The notes under the pieces are model-generated. The model ran no database searches. It was not told where the DNA came from and saw nothing but the letters and a program-made list of their open reading frames with translations. A DNA stretch of 64,000 bases from Bacteroidota bacterium (GTDB lineage Bacteria; Bacteroidota; Ignavibacteria; UBA10030; SZUA-254): the NCBI GenBank assembly GCA_020056225.1, contig JAGVIE010000013.1:62001-126000 (forward strand). The letters run 5' to 3'. Positions 50,645-60,300 of this stretch are shown here, piece by piece. Numbering within the stretch: the first letter of the stretch is position 1; each line of letters begins with the position of its first letter. The translations under genes were made by a program, and so were the position numbers.

Positions 50645-51880
50645 ATGAATGAAACCGTACTCGACAAATTCCTGCGTTATGTGAAGATTGATACTCAATC
50701 GAGTGAAGAATCGGACACATATCCAAGCACATCAAAACAATTAAATCTGTTGAATCTCTTAGTCGATGAATTAAAAACATTGGGCTTGAAAGACACACGC
50801 ATCGATAAGTATGGATACGTGATGGCGACACTTCCCTCAAACGTAACACACAAAGTCCCGGCGGTCGGATTTATTGCTCACGTAGATACTTCGCCCTCGG
50901 CAAGCGGAGAAAATGTGAAGCCGCAAGTTATCAAATACAACGGTGGTGATGTAGTGTTGCCGGGTGATAAATCTATCGTGATTCGTGAATCGGAAAATCC
51001 TGAATTGAAGCATTGCATCGGTAAAACAATAATCACATCCGATGGAACAACTCTACTGGGTGCAGACAACAAAGCCGGCATCGCTATCATAATGACAGCA
51101 GTCCAACACCTTCTGAACAATCCAAAGATTCCGCACGGTGATATTAAAATCGGTTTCACGCCTGATGAGGAGGTCGGAGCAGGAACAAAGTATTTTGAAC
51201 TCAAGGCATTCGGCGCCGACTTCGCATACACGGTGGATGGTGATACGGCAGGCGAGTTGAACAAAGAAACCTTCAGCGCGAACTCTGCAACCATAACCGT
51301 ACACGGAAGAAACATCCATCCCGGATTTGCAAAAAATATAATGGTGAATTCTATCCGTGCTATGGCGGACATCATTGTACGAACACCGAAAGATATGGCT
51401 CCGGAAACGACTGAAGGATACGAACCGTACATTCATCCTCATGTTTTAAAAGGCGAGGAAGAAAAGACGACATTGAATTTTCTTTTCCGGGATTTTGTCA
51501 CAGACGGATTAGAGAAACAAAAAAAGATTTTGGAAAAGATAATCGAAGAAGTAAAACCGCTCCATCCCAAAACGCGGATTGAGTTAGAGATAAAAGAATC
51601 GTACCGAAATATGCGTGAGGGTTTGGAGAAAGACCCGCGTGTTACCGATTACTTATGGGAAGCAACAAAACGTTCCGGACTTGAACCAAAGTGGGTTCCG
51701 ATCCGCGGCGGCACAGACGGCTCACGCCTCACCGCGATGGGTCTCCCCTGCCCGAACATTTTCACAGGTGGCAACAACTTCCACGGCAAAACCGAGTGGG
51801 CGTCGCTCGAAGGAATGGAGAAATCTATCGAGACAGTTGTGAACCTCGTGCAGGTATGGGTGGAGAAGAGTAAAGGGTGA
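50645..51880 (+). CDS. pepT: Peptidase T (tripeptide aminopeptidase)
   Basis: PepT is an M20B zinc aminopeptidase that releases the N-terminal residue of tripeptides in the cytosol. Metal-binding blocks 'GFIAHVDTSPSASGENVKP', 'LLGADNKAGIAIIM' and 'IGFTPDEEVGAGTKYF' are intact. 'YTVDGDTAGELNKETFSA' and the final 'GGTDGSRLTAMGLPCPNIFTGGNNFHGKTEW' also match. At 411 residues it is full length, with AAAGGATATAGAC before the ATG. Confidence 0.96.
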   Translation: MNETVLDKFLRYVKIDTQSSEESDTYPSTSKQLNLLNLLVDELKTLGLKDTRIDKYGYVMATLPSNVTHKVPAVGFIAHVDTSPSASGENVKPQVIKYNGGDVVLPGDKSIVIRESENPELKHCIGKTIITSDGTTLLGADNKAGIAIIMTAVQHLLNNPKIPHGDIKIGFTPDEEVGAGTKYFELKAFGADFAYTVDGDTAGELNKETFSANSATITVHGRNIHPGFAKNIMVNSIRAMADIIVRTPKDMAPETTEGYEPYIHPHVLKGEEEKTTLNFLFRDFVTDGLEKQKKILEKIIEEVKPLHPKTRIELEIKESYRNMREGLEKDPRVTDYLWEATKRSGLEPKWVPIRGGTDGSRLTAMGLPCPNIFTGGNNFHGKTEWASLEGMEKSIETVVNLVQVWVEKSKG

Positions 51881-51888
51881 GATGGTGG

Positions 51889-51951
51889 CAAATCGGTTTC
51901 AGAGTTGAAGAACCCAAAAATAAATATCGTATTTGGAGGATAATCAAATGA
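51889..51951 (+). pseudogene. C-terminal remnant of a third ORF6N gene
   Basis: In the frame of codons at 51889, 51892 and on, the DNA reads QIGFRVEEPKNKYRIWRIIK and stops at TGA 51949-51951. This matches the last residues of the next two genes (PIGFTVDEPKIKYRIRRRN and QIGFKVDEPGAKYKSKRKKA). No start or body of the gene remains; pepT ends at 51880. Its tail still supplies the ribosome site of the next ORF6N gene and overlaps its ATG as ATGA. Confidence 0.8.
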
Positions 51952-52502
51952 ACGAGCTTATTCCAGCTGAGAGGATCGAGAAAAAGATTTTATTCTTGCG
52001 TAGCCAGAAGGTAATGATTGATGCTGACCTTGCCGCACTCTATGGTGTTTCTACGAAGGTATTGATTCAAGCTGTGAAGCGTAATGCGCAGCGTTTTCCA
52101 CCGGAATTTATGTTCCGATTATCAAGTGAAGAGTATCAATTTTTGAGGTCACAATTTGTGACCTCAAAAAAAGGTCGAGGTGGACGTCGGTATTTGCCGT
52201 ATGCTTTCACCGAACACGGTGTTGCAATGTTTGCTACAGTCTTGAAAAGTGATCGGGCAATCCGAATGAGTATTATAATTATCAAGGCATTCGTCCGTCT
52301 AAGAGAACTCTTGTCGAGTCATAAAGAATTGGCTGAAAAGCTTCAATTACTCGAAACAAGAATCGATAAACAAGATCAGGAAATTCAAACAATCATAGAA
52401 GCGATTCATCAACTTCTAACACCTACAGAAAAACCTAAGCGCCCGATCGGATTCACAGTTGACGAGCCAAAAATTAAATATCGTATTAGGAGGAGAAACT
52501 AA
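51948..52502 (+). CDS. ORF6N-domain protein, copy 1
   Basis: The 184-residue product has an N-terminal ORF6N domain ('KILFLRSQKVMIDADLAALYGVSTKVLIQAVKRNAQRFPPEFMFRL', then 'GGRRYLPYAFTEHGVAMFATVL'). This DNA-binding module is named from phage antirepressor-like proteins. A coiled-coil helix and a basic tail ('KIKYRIRRRN') follow. The start at 51948 is set by GGAGG ahead of it; the longer frame from 51933 is not needed. Its codons for FLRSQFVTSK form a perfect palindrome (52141-52169). The stop overlaps the start of copy 2 (TAATG). Chromosomal members are thought to be regulators; the target is unknown. Confidence 0.9.
   Translation: MNELIPAERIEKKILFLRSQKVMIDADLAALYGVSTKVLIQAVKRNAQRFPPEFMFRLSSEEYQFLRSQFVTSKKGRGGRRYLPYAFTEHGVAMFATVLKSDRAIRMSIIIIKAFVRLRELLSSHKELAEKLQLLETRIDKQDQEIQTIIEAIHQLLTPTEKPKRPIGFTVDEPKIKYRIRRRN
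52140..52170. promoter_or_regulatory. Perfect palindrome inside ORF6N copy 1
   Basis: TTTTGAGGTCACA (52141-52153) and TGTGACCTCAAAA (52157-52169) are perfect 13-bp arms around ATT. One more T:A pair at 52140/52170 extends them. It is the same feature as at 52701-52729. Confidence 0.85.
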
Positions 52503-53065
52503 TGAGTCCTACAACACTGATACCAATTGAAAGAATCGAGCAACAAATTTTCTTAATGCGTGGGCAGAAAGTAATGTTGGATTCTCATCTCGCTTTGCTA
52601 TACGGTGTATCTACCAAGCGGCTTAATGAACAAGTTCGAAGAAACATTAGTCGGTTTCCCAATGATTTCATGTTTCAACTTACTCGTGAAGAATACGAAC
52701 TTTTGAGGTCGCAAAATGCGACCTCAAAATCTGGCAGCGGTGGTAGACGGTATCTACCGCTTGCCTTTACTGAACAGGGTGTAGCAATGCTTTCCACTGT
52801 GTTAAACAGTGAAAGAGCTATTCAAGTCAATATCGCCATCATGAGGGCATTCGTTAAGCTTAGAGAAATCCTCTCGACACACAAAGACCTTGTGTATAAA
52901 CTTGAAGAACTTGAGAGGAAATATGAAACACACGACAAACAAATCAAATCAGTCTTCGAGGCAATCCGCCAGCTTATGATGCCACCGGAGAGACCCAAAC
53001 GCCAAATCGGGTTTAAGGTCGATGAACCGGGTGCAAAATACAAATCAAAGAGGAAAAAAGCTTGA
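52502..53065 (+). CDS. ORF6N-domain protein, copy 2
   Basis: The 187-residue product is a paralogue of the preceding gene ('QIFLMRGQKVMLDSHLALLYGVSTKRLNEQVRRNISRFPNDFMFQLTREEYELLRSQNATSK', 'GGRRYLPLAFTEQGVAMLSTVL'). A predicted coiled coil ('LVYKLEELERKYETHDKQIKSVFEAIRQL') and a basic tail follow. AGGAGG ahead of the ATG lies in the last codons of copy 1. The two proteins have drifted at many positions, so the duplication is old, but both reading frames are intact. Confidence 0.9.
   Translation: MSPTTLIPIERIEQQIFLMRGQKVMLDSHLALLYGVSTKRLNEQVRRNISRFPNDFMFQLTREEYELLRSQNATSKSGSGGRRYLPLAFTEQGVAMLSTVLNSERAIQVNIAIMRAFVKLREILSTHKDLVYKLEELERKYETHDKQIKSVFEAIRQLMMPPERPKRQIGFKVDEPGAKYKSKRKKA
52701..52729. 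promoter_or_regulatory. Perfect palindrome inside ORF6N copy 2
   Basis: TTTTGAGGTCGCA (52701-52713) and TGCGACCTCAAAA (52717-52729) are perfect arms around AAA. Compared with copy 1, one A:T pair has become G:C on both sides. Confidence 0.85.
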
Positions 53066-53111
53066 CTGACCTGCACTTGAATTACACCGCTTTAATATGT
53101 TAATTGAGAAT

Positions 53112-54362
53112 ATGAAGCATCTAATTTACATCTTTATTGTCAGTATCATTTTCATCTCGTGCAAGCGCACTTCCACCGAAACTTCCGAGCCACAGAATTT
53201 TCTCCTGAAGATAACCGTCAAAAAATTATCAGGTGAAACGGCGCCCGGTCTCCGCATCAGCGGTGGAAACCTTATAGCAAACGAACAAACATTTGCATTA
53301 GGTGTTTTCAAGCTTCAGATGTTAGCCGAGCATGCAGACTCAGGAAATATTTTGTACCGCGATTCAATCTATTTAGTCCCGACCGGCGTGGATTTAAATC
53401 AAGCAGTCCTCGGTTACACATCATCAAGCGGGACATTCGAATCGAACGATGTATATCGCTTCCCCGGCTTGCTGAATCTTCCATCTCTCAAGCGAACGGA
53501 TGAAGGAGCTAATAATTTAGGGACGTTTCAAATATCCAGCATCGCAAAACTTATTCTTGTGGATACCGCCGCCAATCAACAACAATCGTTTGAGCTTAAT
53601 CTGAAAAACGGACACAACGAATTTAATCTGACATGGAATCCTACAGTGATGTCTGTTCAAGATGTTCTGGAAAACCGGGCACAATTTCATTCGTCCAATG
53701 TTGGAGTATTCCCTATCTCAACGATTTCTTCGAATCTGGTCGATACCTCATGGAGCAGAATTAACATTGCAGATAACTCAGGAATAAACCGAACACTTTA
53801 CATGGCACGCGAGGACGTTATTCCGAATCCGGATTATTACGAACTACCGCCGCCGCCGCCCGGGGAAAGTTTCGACGTCAGGTTTTCAACCGGGCACTGG
53901 TTAAAGACATATCCGGTTTCTCCTTTACCTGATTCTGTATATCGATATCGCATTCTCATGCAATCGATTCATTACCCGCTTACATTGAGGTGGAATTTCC
54001 GCTGTCCTCCCAACTTTCATCTGAGTCAATCGATAGATGGACAGGCAATAGACGTCAGATCAATTTGCATTCAAGATTCTCTGACAATCACGAACACTGA
54101 TATCAACGGTCTTATAATTATCATTCCAAAAAGTTTAAATCTGCCGCCTGATTTTAAGCTCTATCAGAATTATCCGAATCCATTCAGCACTTCGACCGTT
54201 ATACCGCTTACACTGCAAGTTGGGGCGAAAGTTACTTTGAGCGTATATACGCTGAAAAACGATCTTTTAGGGAAGATAATAGACAGACAGTTATTGTTAG
54301 AAGGATTATCAGAGATAGAATACCGACCTGATTTTAGCAGTCAGACACTTAACAAGAAATAA
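53112..54362 (+). CDS. Lipoprotein with sorting-domain-like C-terminus
   Basis: The product has about 416 residues. The signal peptide ends in a lipobox-like 'IIFISC' (start at MKHLIYI, 53112), so it is probably lipidated. The body is beta-rich. It carries the 'YELPPPPPGESFDVRFSTGHW' block shared with the surface proteins at 14235 and 57343. The end begins like a type IX sorting domain ('FKLYQNYPNPFSTSTVIPLTLQVGAKVTLSVYTL') but lacks the usual 'SGIYFYRLE…KLTLLK' finish. It is either truncated or a relic. Function unknown. Confidence 0.72.
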   Translation: MKHLIYIFIVSIIFISCKRTSTETSEPQNFLLKITVKKLSGETAPGLRISGGNLIANEQTFALGVFKLQMLAEHADSGNILYRDSIYLVPTGVDLNQAVLGYTSSSGTFESNDVYRFPGLLNLPSLKRTDEGANNLGTFQISSIAKLILVDTAANQQQSFELNLKNGHNEFNLTWNPTVMSVQDVLENRAQFHSSNVGVFPISTISSNLVDTSWSRINIADNSGINRTLYMAREDVIPNPDYYELPPPPPGESFDVRFSTGHWLKTYPVSPLPDSVYRYRILMQSIHYPLTLRWNFRCPPNFHLSQSIDGQAIDVRSICIQDSLTITNTDINGLIIIIPKSLNLPPDFKLYQNYPNPFSTSTVIPLTLQVGAKVTLSVYTLKNDLLGKIIDRQLLLEGLSEIEYRPDFSSQTLNKK

Positions 54363-54475
54363 CAATTTCGGGCAGCATAAATATTCTTGTGAAAATAGAA
54401 AAAGTTTCTTAACTTCATCAACATTGGTATTCAAGCATCCGATTCTAATCATCAACGAAACAACAGGAGAGTCTA

Positions 54476-56494
54476 ATGGAACATCAAACCAATACAACGA
54501 GCGGTCTTCCTGATAATGCGTATAAAGAACTGAAAGAGGGAGAAGCTTATTACCCTCTTATGGATCCGGCAAAACCATATCCCGAAGTTACGGGCTGGTC
54601 GGTTGGCTGGGGACTCGTGATGGCAGTGCTCTTCTCTGCTGCCGCGGCATACTCCGGTTTAAAGATCGGTCAAGTGTTCGAGGCGGCAATCCCGATTGCC
54701 ATCCTCGCTGTCGGACTTTCTGCCGCATTTAAAAAACCGAATGCCCTCGGACAAAATGTTATCATCCAATCCATCGGCGCGTGTTCAGGTGTTATAGTTG
54801 CGGGTGCGATATTCACTATTCCGGCTTTATACATCCTCAACCTTGATGCAAGTTTCTGGCAGATGTTCATGGCATCGTCGCTCGGCGGTTTCCTTGGCAT
54901 CTTGTTTCTGATTCCTTTCAGAAAATATTTTGTTAAAGATATGCACGGAAAGTTTCCATTCCCTGAAGCGACTGCGACAACCGAGATTCTCGTAGCAGGT
55001 GAAAAGGGCGGAAAACAAGCCGGCGTTCTTGTTGTGGCAGGATTGTTAGGCGGTTTGTTCGATTTCGCTTTCAGCGCATTCGGATGGTGGTCGGAAGTAG
55101 TAACCTCGCGCATGTTCCATTATGGTGAGGTTATGGCTGATAAATTAAAAATAGTTGCTAAACTAAATGTATCTGCTATGGTGTTTGGATTAGGATACAT
55201 TGTTGGTTTAAAATATTCGGCAATCATCGCCGCCGGATCGTTCCTCTCATGGTTCGTATTGATACCTTTGTTCTATGAGATCGGACAGCATCTTACTACA
55301 CCGCTCGGCGCAACTGCTACCAAACTAATTGCCGATATGAGTGCGGAAGAAATTTTCAGAACTTACGTCCGGCAGATTGGTATCGGCGGAATCGCGATGG
55401 CTGGTATCGTTGGAATACTTCGTTCATCGAAAATAATAGGCGGCGCATTCAATCTTGCGTACAAAGAAATCTTCCATCATAAAACGGGCGACCTTGAAGC
55501 AACCGTTCGCTGGCAAACCGATCTCAGAATGAACTTCATTGTCATGATGATTTTATTAACGGCATTGATGCTTTTCGTCTTCTTCTACGCAGGTGTAGTT
55601 TTCAACTTCACGCATGCGGTCGTTGGATTACTCATAGTTATTATCATCTCATTCCTCTTTACAACTGTTTCGGCAAATGCAATCGCAATCGTGGGAACGA
55701 ACCCGGTATCCGGCATGACATTGATGACGTTGATTCTTTCCTCGTTTGTTCTTGTTAGGATTGGATTATCGGGAACATCCGGTATGATTTCCGCGCTTAT
55801 CATAGGTGGAGTTGTATGTACTGCGCTCTCGGTTGCAGGCGGTTTCATAACAGATTTGAAAATCGGATATTGGCTCGGCTCAACACCGAAGAAACAGGAG
55901 ACATGGAAATTCTTGGGTGTGCTGGTTTCCGCGGCAACAGTTGGCGGCGTTATTATGATTTTAAATAAGACGTACGGCTTCACTGGTCCGAATGCAATGG
56001 TCGCCCCACAGGCAAATGCGATGGCGGCTGTTATTCAACCGTTGATGTCGGATACTCCCGCGCCGTGGATATTGTACCTCGTTGGCGCTATTATCGCTTT
56101 GATTTTAGTAATGATAAAGATTCCGCCTCTCGCGTTCGCGCTTGGAATGTATATTCCGCAAGAACTCAATGTCCCGCTTGTCTTCGGTGGACTTGTCTCA
56201 TGGTGGGTTACTTCTCGTACAAAGAATGAGAAACTAAACAACGCCCGATTTTCGCGCGGCACACTCATCGCTTCCGGATTCATTGCAGGCGGCGCACTAT
56301 TCGGTGTGTTCAACGCGTTTTTAAGGTTTGCTGATCAAACGCTCGTAGAACGATTTCAGATCGATCTCGGAATTTCCAATTGGTACCTCGCTCATTGGGC
56401 TGAGAGTGCAAATGGTGAAATACTTGGATTGGTTATGTTTGCTCTTCTCTTCATATACATGGTATGGGATTCGATGAGAGCGAAGGAAGAATGA
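54476..56494 (+). CDS. OPT family oligopeptide transporter
   Basis: The 672-residue product has about 15 membrane helices. Family features are 'SGLKIGQVFEAAIPIAILAVGLSAAF', 'NVIIQSIGACSGVIVAGAIFTIPALYIL', 'FPEATATTEILVAGEKGGKQAGVLVVAGLLGG' and 'TNPVSGMTLMTLI'. OPT proteins import small peptides or metal chelates by proton symport. Next to pepT by strand, it fits a peptide-use theme, although three unrelated genes lie between. GGAGAG precedes the ATG. Confidence 0.93.
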   Translation: MEHQTNTTSGLPDNAYKELKEGEAYYPLMDPAKPYPEVTGWSVGWGLVMAVLFSAAAAYSGLKIGQVFEAAIPIAILAVGLSAAFKKPNALGQNVIIQSIGACSGVIVAGAIFTIPALYILNLDASFWQMFMASSLGGFLGILFLIPFRKYFVKDMHGKFPFPEATATTEILVAGEKGGKQAGVLVVAGLLGGLFDFAFSAFGWWSEVVTSRMFHYGEVMADKLKIVAKLNVSAMVFGLGYIVGLKYSAIIAAGSFLSWFVLIPLFYEIGQHLTTPLGATATKLIADMSAEEIFRTYVRQIGIGGIAMAGIVGILRSSKIIGGAFNLAYKEIFHHKTGDLEATVRWQTDLRMNFIVMMILLTALMLFVFFYAGVVFNFTHAVVGLLIVIIISFLFTTVSANAIAIVGTNPVSGMTLMTLILSSFVLVRIGLSGTSGMISALIIGGVVCTALSVAGGFITDLKIGYWLGSTPKKQETWKFLGVLVSAATVGGVIMILNKTYGFTGPNAMVAPQANAMAAVIQPLMSDTPAPWILYLVGAIIALILVMIKIPPLAFALGMYIPQELNVPLVFGGLVSWWVTSRTKNEKLNNARFSRGTLIASGFIAGGALFGVFNAFLRFADQTLVERFQIDLGISNWYLAHWAESANGEILGLVMFALLFIYMVWDSMRAKEE

Positions 56495-56503
56495 AATTTC
56501 ATA

Positions 56504-56657
56504 GGTGTCGTTGGGTTGTCCAAAAAGTAAAAAGGTCTGTGTCATTCCCGAATGCTTCAATCGGGAATCCAGAAATTTGCAAAATCTGAAGCCTGGACTC
56601 CCGATAAATACGTTCGGGAGTGACAGTCTGGGTCTTTTTAGTCAATCCCGCGACACC
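56504..56657. mobile_element. MITE-like element with GGTGTCG terminal inverted repeats, copy B
   Basis: This 154-bp unit opens GGTGTCG and closes CGACACC. The arms extend imperfectly (GGGTTGTCCAAAAAG at one end, GGGATTGACTAAAAAG inverted at the other). Nested inside are 'TGTCATTCCCGAATG…CGGGAATCC' and 'GACTCCCGATAAATACG…CGGGAGTGACAG'. It has no coding capacity. It is the best preserved of the copies at 964, 56504 and 63619. Confidence 0.6.
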
Positions 56658-56723
56658 TTACTTGGCAGCTTTGCTTTTTAGTAATAGATTGTTTACAATA
56701 AAACCATCAGAGGAATTGTTAAT

Positions 56724-56960
56724 ATGACTTACAAAACGATACCTGCACACTACGATGGAGAAAAAATCTGTCTGGACGAACCGACTAAACTGAAAAGAGA
56801 TGAAAAACTCTTTGTTACAATTGTATCCGATATAGAAGTACTAAGAGAAGAGAATTTTCACACCATTGCATTTGCAGGACTTTCCCAAGCATATGGCGAA
56901 GACGAGCCTACTTACACAGCATTACACATTCGCGAACCTAACTCAGAATATCGAACATGA
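56724..56960 (+). CDS. Antitoxin of a type II toxin–antitoxin pair
   Basis: The 78-residue product starts 'YKTIPAHYDGEKICLDEPTKLKRDEKLFVTIV', a small beta-barrel-like start resembling AF2212-type antitoxins. A C-terminal part rich in acidic and aromatic residues follows that would wrap the toxin. Its stop overlaps the toxin start by four bases (ATGA), the usual arrangement for tight coupling. It should also bind its own promoter; I did not find a clear operator. Confidence 0.75.
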   Translation: MTYKTIPAHYDGEKICLDEPTKLKRDEKLFVTIVSDIEVLREENFHTIAFAGLSQAYGEDEPTYTALHIREPNSEYRT

Positions 56961-57304
56961 AGGAAGCAGACTTGGTGCTTACTCCGGTTCCACAGGCAGA
57001 TGGAAAAATTAAATTGCGCCCAGCTTTGTTCTTGCGCAAGATGCCTGGAATATATAGCGATGCGCTTGTATGTGGAGTTAGCACACAGATACATCTTTGT
57101 GTCCCCAAATTTGATGAAGTTGTCTCCCCGCATGATAATGACTTTCTAACAACCGGACTCTTAAAGGAATCACTTATTCGACTTGGATATCTTGCTGTGA
57201 TTCCTGCAAACAAGATAGCAGGAAGCATCGGAAACATATCGAGGGAACGAAAACGAAGATTGTTACATAAACTCAGTGAGTACTTGTTACATGACATAAA
57301 TTGA
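56957..57304 (+). CDS. PemK/MazF-family toxin
   Basis: The 115-residue product starts 'KEADLVLTPVPQADGKIKLRPALFLRKMP', close to the PemK/MazF opening with the R-P-A-L element. It continues 'CGVSTQ' and ends 'FLTTGLLKESLIRLGYLAVIPANKIAGSIGNIS'. MazF-type toxins are sequence-specific mRNA interferases. The catalytic arginine region and the strand pattern look intact, so it is probably active and restrained by the overlapping antitoxin. Confidence 0.82.
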   Translation: MKEADLVLTPVPQADGKIKLRPALFLRKMPGIYSDALVCGVSTQIHLCVPKFDEVVSPHDNDFLTTGLLKESLIRLGYLAVIPANKIAGSIGNISRERKRRLLHKLSEYLLHDIN

Positions 57305-57342
57305 CTACTTTTTTTACTATCAACACCTGGAAGGGATCCACC

Positions 57343-60300
57343 ATGAAAAGGATTACATTCTTACTAACTGTTTTTGCACTATTGCAAAGTAGGATTATTG
57401 CCCAAGAGTACATACCCGACGCAAACACCGTTGCATTGTACCATTTCAACGAAACCAGCGGCTCAACCGTGAGCGATGCGAGTGGCAATGGCAACAACGG
57501 CGTAGCTACAGGGACAACGATTGATGCTGGAAAGTTTGGGAATGCAAGAAGTTTTAATGGTAGCACTGATTACATCAAGATCAATGGTTCGAGCAGTTTA
57601 ACTATACACGGCTCTATGACAATTGAAGCATGGATTAAACCTACGGGTACCTCAAACCGCCCAATTCTAGAATACGGCGATGGGCTAACAAACGGTGTGC
57701 ATGTCTGGCAAGACCCAGCATTTGACAGATTATATGTTAATTTTGTAGATGTGAACAATAATAACCATATGCTGACTTCACCGTCTGGTACAATCATTCT
57801 AAACCAATGGCAACACATCGCCGCCGTATACGACAGCGCAACTGGGATGGCTTATGTGTATCGCAATGGAGTTTCTGTTGCGAGCTCGGCTATCGGCCAA
57901 GTGAGTTTGAAAACATCCTATGATGTATATATAGGGATACGTAAGCTAGCAGAATATTTTTACTACACCGGATTAATTGACGAAGTTCGCATCTCCAACA
58001 AAGCACACGAGCCGTGGGAATTTAACCTCTTATCTAATTATCCACGAACAACGGGAAGCATTATCGACTGCAATGGACCAATTGATGCAAATGGAAGGAA
58101 TTGGTACGAGCCACAGTTCTATGATTTAACTTGGCAATCGATTAGTTTACCAGATAATGGTTGGGGACCTGAAAATTCTGATCGCTATTATCGTGATAAA
58201 ATTGTTTTACCTGAAGGTATAGATAGCGTCAAGCTTTCATTTTCGAGCGACGATGGAATTTGGGCCTATATTAACGGGGCTTACCTTGGGCATTGGGGAG
58301 GATTATGCCATGAACAGGGTTGTGTGAATGGTTCTGGATGTATAATTAATACTACTGTACCCCCTCAAGACATTTCATCTTTTATTTTGCCGGGTGTCAA
58401 TACATTAGCATTTCATGTTAGTAATGCTATCCACGCTGCAGATTTCTCGTATTCTTTGACTAGCTATGGAAATACGAATTCAACGATTTTGATTTTACAT
58501 CTTGATGAAACCTCTGGTGATATTGCATATGATGCGAGTGGTAATGGTAACAACGGTACAGCAACAGGTACAACAATAGTTGATGGGAAGGTCGGTAAAG
58601 CAAGAAGTTTTAATGGTTATCAAGATCATATTTCCTTACCTAATACTATTACCCCTTCTCAGATTACACTTGAAGCTTGGATAAATAATACTGGCCGAGG
58701 TCATGACCCAGCGAATAGAGGTCAAGCCATAATCACCAAAGAGGATGGTCACGGGAATTCATCTAATTTAGCATGGAGGCTTTATATCCAGCCGAATACG
58801 TTTAAACTAAACACAATAATGTCGAACGGTACATCTAATATTTTAGTTGATTCAAAAGCATCAATCGAATTGAATACCTGGTATCATGTAGCGGCAACTT
58901 ACGATGGCTCGAGTATAAAATTATACATTAACGGTGAGTTGGATACAAGTGTAACTGCAAATCTTGGCGCATTAAATTCAACCACATCACTGCCGCTTAG
59001 AATTGGAGCTATGGATTACTTCTCGAGTCCAGATTATTTGGAGGGTTTTGAAGGAATCATCGACGAAGTCCGCATTTCCAACAAAGCTCTTGAACCGTGG
59101 GAGTTCAATTTTTGTTCAAATGGTTTAATCACAGGAGTGGTTAGAAATGCAAATACTTTTCAATCCATATCTAATGCGCTCATCAGTGTCAAAGATTTAG
59201 GATTTAATACTCATTCAGATTCGATTGGAAGATTTCAATTGATGGTGCCTATTGGTTCGGGTTACAATTTGGAAATTTCCGCTGATGGATACTTACAAAA
59301 AGAAATCAATAATGTAATCGTAACTGCGCAAGGGAATGTCTTAGGTACAATTAACTTACTTCCTTTACCTGAGCAAGAATTTGATCTTATGGAATTATCA
59401 CCAAATCCTAATCCACAAATTTCAGAGGTAGAAACTGATGGTGCTTCTATACGATATTATAAAGTTGTTGGTAAAAAATATCGTTTGCCGGAAAATGGTA
59501 TAGAGGTGCAATTCGAAACACAAAATGGTGGGATATTACTTACTGATACCTCAGGGAAATACTTGGATATGTCGGGTATATTGAGAGTGGAGATTCCATC
59601 GAGTAGTCTCGGATGTACTTCTTGTCAGAAATCATTTAGAGTGAAGAGGATTCATAACAACACGAACCCGAATTCGCCAATTAATTTCACCGTGAATGCG
59701 AAACCAAGGAAGTACCAAAAAGATTTCGAGTTACAGCGTGATATCGAGATAGGCTTGGGAGTTGCAACCGGAGGAAATATATCTTTTCAGGGTGGCGATA
59801 ATACAACTGCAAGATTGAGCATGATAGAAACAGATGGAAATCCTGCGGAACCTGATACGATTGGGATTACGGAAGAATTCCAATCGAAGGCTGGAGTTGA
59901 AGTTGGTGTAGGTATCGGAACAAAACTAACAGTTTTGGGAGGTGGAGTCGGTGTATATGGCGGTTTGAGTGGAGGAGGGTATATCATCATGGAAGGGAAT
60001 GGAAATTATCTTTACGGTTATAATTCTGAAAGTGATCAGTTAGAGAAAAGGTCGAAACTATATAATTTAGCATTAGCTGCAATTACATTAGATCCATCTC
60101 CGATCTTAAGCAGGGTTGCTTTTGTCCTTTCAGATATTGCTTGTTGGAATTACTTGGAAAGTGTTGGTGGTGGTGTCGGTGTTAAAGGTGTTGTTAGTGG
60201 CGAAGCATTCGCTGGTGTTTTTTCTTCTAGAAAAATTGGTATTGCTGCTGGTGCAGGCATTTCAGGAAGTGGAGAGGTTGGAGCAACGTTGAATTATGAT

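Noticed and set aside
51948-53065. Prophage remnant, because ORF6N is a phage-type domain
   Set aside because: No integrase, capsid or lysis genes around it; ORF6N genes are also common outside phages.
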